Source: Whitmania pigra
Lineage: Eukaryota > Annelida > Clitellata > Hirudinida > Haemopidae
Length of the DNA stretch: 64,000 nucleotides
NCBI GenBank assembly: GCA_021613335.1
Contig: JAJTWR010000248.1
Coordinates: forward strand, 786,001 to 850,000
Reading direction: 5' to 3'
The translations under genes were made by a program, and so were the position numbers. The notes beneath the pieces were generated by a model that saw nothing but the letters and a program-made list of their open reading frames with translations, made no database searches and had not been told where the DNA came from. Positions 52,657-64,000 of the stretch are shown here, one piece after another (within the stretch, counting starts at the first letter, position 1; each line of letters opens with the position of its first letter).

Positions 52657-55600
52657 TTATTTATTTCTTTCGCAATTTATTTCTGATTGTGCAGCTCAGT
52701 TCGGCACAATTGCATCGATTCTCTCCTTTCTGTGGTTTGTCTTTCTCTTTTTTTTTCTGCACTGGAAATTGTGTCTTTCTTGGATCCTAAAATAATTCCA
52801 ACATCAGAGCAAGTGTTGTAAAAACTCCTAGAGATGATGGTGACTTTCAAGTTGAAAGAAAAACTGTAAAAATCAAATGCAAAAAAAACGCTGGTTTGTT
52901 TTGATTAACTCTGATTACATTCCAGCCAATATTAATTTTAAAACATATAACAACGTCATTGAATTTCTAAACTAGCAAGTAACATCCACGCAAATTGAAG
53001 ATCTCTCATTCCACTACTGACGGTGAACATCGGTTGCACTTGCAGCAGATTGCTATCTACAAAGCATCGTAGCTCCTGCCAGAAGACAGTTTGGCTCCAA
53101 AGCAAGAACGTAAGCAAGTATTTTTGGCGCAATAATTTGAGTGAACACCCAGACATGGCGTACAAGTGTTTCTAGTGACAAATCGGTTAAAAAGCTAATG
53201 CATTTCGATAATATTCAGGAATTTGATTGGGAATCATTGTTACAAGCGCAAACTTCACATACCACGATAAAAGGCGAATAGACAAAATTCAAAATAATCC
53301 TCAGGTCGACATATTAGTCACTTCCCTCTAAAAAAAAATTATTGGTCAGCCGATAATGTAAACACATTTGAATTCAAATGTTTTGTAACAAAATATTTTT
53401 GCCAACAAAATTTAATGCAAAATGACATAGATATTGGAAAAAATAGAAATGTTATAAAAATCAGTCATAAGATGTTTAGTCGCAAAACTCTAAAAAGCTG
53501 GCGATTCCGATTATCTGTATCTTAACTTTCGAGATTCGTTAAAAAATCTTTGAGCAGGATCAAAACAGCCAGCAAGAAAACTCATGGTTGTCAATAAGAT
53601 TTCGAAATTAGATTATAATGAATATTTTATTAGATATATTTTGATGACTAACATCTAGTCTGTTAAATTAATTTAATGCTATTTGGCTAGTTACGGGCAA
53701 GCTTCATTTCCATCGCTGGCCAAGGAACTATAAGCTACATATGTACTAGTAAAATTGCATTAGAAAAACTCAACCGAACAGAAGTTATAAAATTACGAAG
53801 ACTTAATTCTGACAACAAAATAAGCTCGAGTGAAACAATTTCTCATCATAGAAGTTTGTTAAAATAACATGCTACAAATAAATTTAGGATCTTGATAGTG
53901 GTCTCGACCTGCAATATTTTGTCTTCCAACATCTTTTTGTCGATTAAAGATCGATAGATAGCGTATCAAGCGCTTGATGACCAGTATCAGCCGGCATCAA
54001 TCTAAAATCTCAACGAGGTAAGAGGACAAATTCTCTTTGTGCGTTTGTTTAATAATCTGTTAAGTTCTAAAGGCGATGATATTTCTATTATATCTGAAGT
54101 TAACGCGTGCCGTTATTGTGGTTTGACAATAATCATTTGTCTACCGTCTGCCACTTTGAAGCTAAACACAACTGTGAACTAATGGCACGGGCACTTAATT
54201 TTCATTAAAAGAATAGGGAGAGCTCTCGGTTAGACGTATTCGACGTTGGCTTTGTATGAAATACTAGACCCGGACCTTGTTCTTGTGACATCCGCGTTTT
54301 AGGTACTTCCATCAATCGTGCTGTATTGTAGTTTGTCACACTTTGGAGAATTAATGTTGAATCTGTTAACTGAAGCTAAGGAATAAAGGTAGGGTCTTTA
54401 AAGTTAATTAAAGGTGACTATAAAAAACAGCAACAAATATTTCGAAAACTGAACACTTAATTCATATTATTGTAGTTTTATTGTAAAGTCTAAAATAAAT
54501 TTAACTTCAGTATTTTAATTCCAAATGTAATTGCTTATCATGTGTGAACGGATGTGCTGCTTTGACGTCTGCTATGCGAAGTGTCACACGACTGCGGTCG
54601 AATCTCGCTAAAGCCCCTTAAAATAAAAAATATAAACAAATCAACATATGGTCGCATAGAATCCAAATTATGCCTATAAATTTTGAAATTTTATTTACAA
54701 AACAAAAACTGAAAAATTTAGAAGTCGCAGGCACGATGCAGGTAGCCTTCAAAACCAATGTTTTATAATTTTTTTCAAAATGTCCACCTATTAATATTCT
54801 TTCGGTGAGTGCTACTAATATTTTCTCAATCATATTAATTTATTAAAGCTTTGCTGCTAAAATTGCTTTAGGCTGACCATTTTTATTCCCACTTAACTTG
54901 AAGAAAATTATAATTTCAATTAATGGCAACGCTATGATTTAATCACATGGCCAAATAAGAATTGTTGTGGATTATTAGTCAGCATAAAATACATAATATA
55001 TAATAGGATGATTACCATGGAGGGACGTTTATGTCTTTACGTTGGCTTGTAAAGAAATGTAACTTGTAGCAATGTATTGAAATACAACAGTATCTATTTA
55101 GATTCGGTCGCTTCACGTGATTTATGGGTGAAATTACTTTTTTCTACTTCTCCAAACTTTTAAGAAAATTTGCTGCTACTGAGTCACAACAAAGCTGTTT
55201 CGAAGTTCCCAAACAATGACTCCGAGCAATGTCGAGTCTAGTACATTCCAATTTATGACGATATGTCTCATTCTTACTCCACTAATAGTTAATCGACACC
55301 AATGCAATTCAAATGTTAATATCCCCAAGCGTATTGCCAGCATTATATCGTAAAATGGGTCTTATATACATAAAATGATAATGAAATCTAATCGACCAGA
55401 GCTAATGTCAGTTGTGGTCCATGCAGTAAATAGATCGTATTATTTCAAGACATGAGATGAACTGTTATTATTAATTAATACGAATTATAACTTAAGTTGG
55501 AATAAAAATTTAAGCAACAAATCATTCGCTTTAAGCAGCTTCATTCTCTTTGCTGACATCCTGAAGGGAATCAAGCCAAATGAAAGGCTCTAGGGCAATT

Positions 55601-55965
55601 AACTGTGGCCACAAAATTAGAAGAGTAATTACCGCGAATTAAACCGCGCAGACGTAAACATAACAAGGCCATATTTTAGGATCTGACAACACAGAATGAG
55701 AGACATTAATATGTTGTATTAATGTTTATGTAATATATAATAATATTAACATCATTATTATATACATCATTATAATATTGGTTAGCTATAATAATAGCTG
55801 CTGTCGTTAGATAAATAAATTAAATTCACCAAATAATTGTCAGAAAAAACTTCCTCTAGTGGGGCAATCTTTCATAAATAATTACAAATAAAAAGTTACT
55901 CTGAAATAATCCAATTAAGGACTAACGAGATCACGCTCTTAACTCTGAAATAACCTTTCCACAAG
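52657..55965. other. Divergent intergenic region between CLASP and Vav
   Basis: About 3.3 kb between two start codons transcribed away from each other. It must contain both promoters and probably 5' UTR exons. I see no gene-like open frame, no clear TATA box and few repeats, and it is one of the least repetitive stretches of the window. The frame at 52956-53165 and that at 54618-54833 show no family resemblance. Confidence 0.6.
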
Positions 55966-63869
<7,904 letters not shown>

Positions 63870-64000
63870 GTAGGTAGGTTATTAATTAATTAATAATTTA
63901 ATCAATTTATCTTTACCATTACGATGACGACGACGACGACAATGACGATGACGACAACGACAATTAATTTGATAATGAATACGAAATGATAATATTCTTC

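Overview
This 64-kb window looks like nuclear DNA of an invertebrate animal. It is AT-rich, its genes are split into many short exons with GT-AG introns, and it is full of trinucleotide microsatellites (ATT, GAT/GAC) and decayed transposons. The gene products are animal housekeeping and signalling proteins. The intron-rich genes and the Vav, CLASP and tetraspanin proteins point to a bilaterian. A lophotrochozoan such as an annelid is my guess from overall texture only.

I reconstructed six protein-coding genes by joining exons by eye at GT-AG boundaries, checking reading phase and resemblance to known families. From left to right: (1) a VAT1-like quinone oxidoreductase on the minus strand, cut by the left edge (1-2259); (2) an AP-1 clathrin adaptor sigma subunit on plus (13925-15635); (3) a pantothenate kinase on plus (17443-21990, 7 exons, 466 aa); (4) a divergent tetraspanin on minus (24141-29866, 8 exons, 280 aa); (5) a CLASP microtubule plus-end protein on minus (33165-52656, 38 coding exons, 1466 aa); (6) a Vav-type Rho guanine-nucleotide exchange factor on plus (from 55966, 20 exons, 648 aa so far, cut by the right edge before its SH2 domain). 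CLASP and Vav are head to head, about 3.3 kb apart. The neighbours share no obvious pathway, although CLASP and Vav both act on the cytoskeleton.

Mobile DNA fills much of the rest. There is a 5'-truncated LINE in a VAT1 intron, and two copies of a second LINE family in PANK and CLASP introns. A hAT transposase relic lies at about 12.1-12.4 kb. The tetraspanin introns hold a non-autonomous hAT element with an 8-bp target duplication and an internally deleted pogo/Tigger element with TA target sites. At least one tRNA-derived SINE family has four copies. Many short tandem arrays are present.

I found no bacterial-style operon, CRISPR array, rRNA or functional tRNA gene, and no convincing new molecular system. 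The observations most worth checking are the unusually frequent pyrimidine at donor position +3 (23 of 75 introns by hand count), the tetraspanin without its first Cys-Cys-Gly motif, a C1 zinc-ligand replacement in Vav, and the structures of the transposons.
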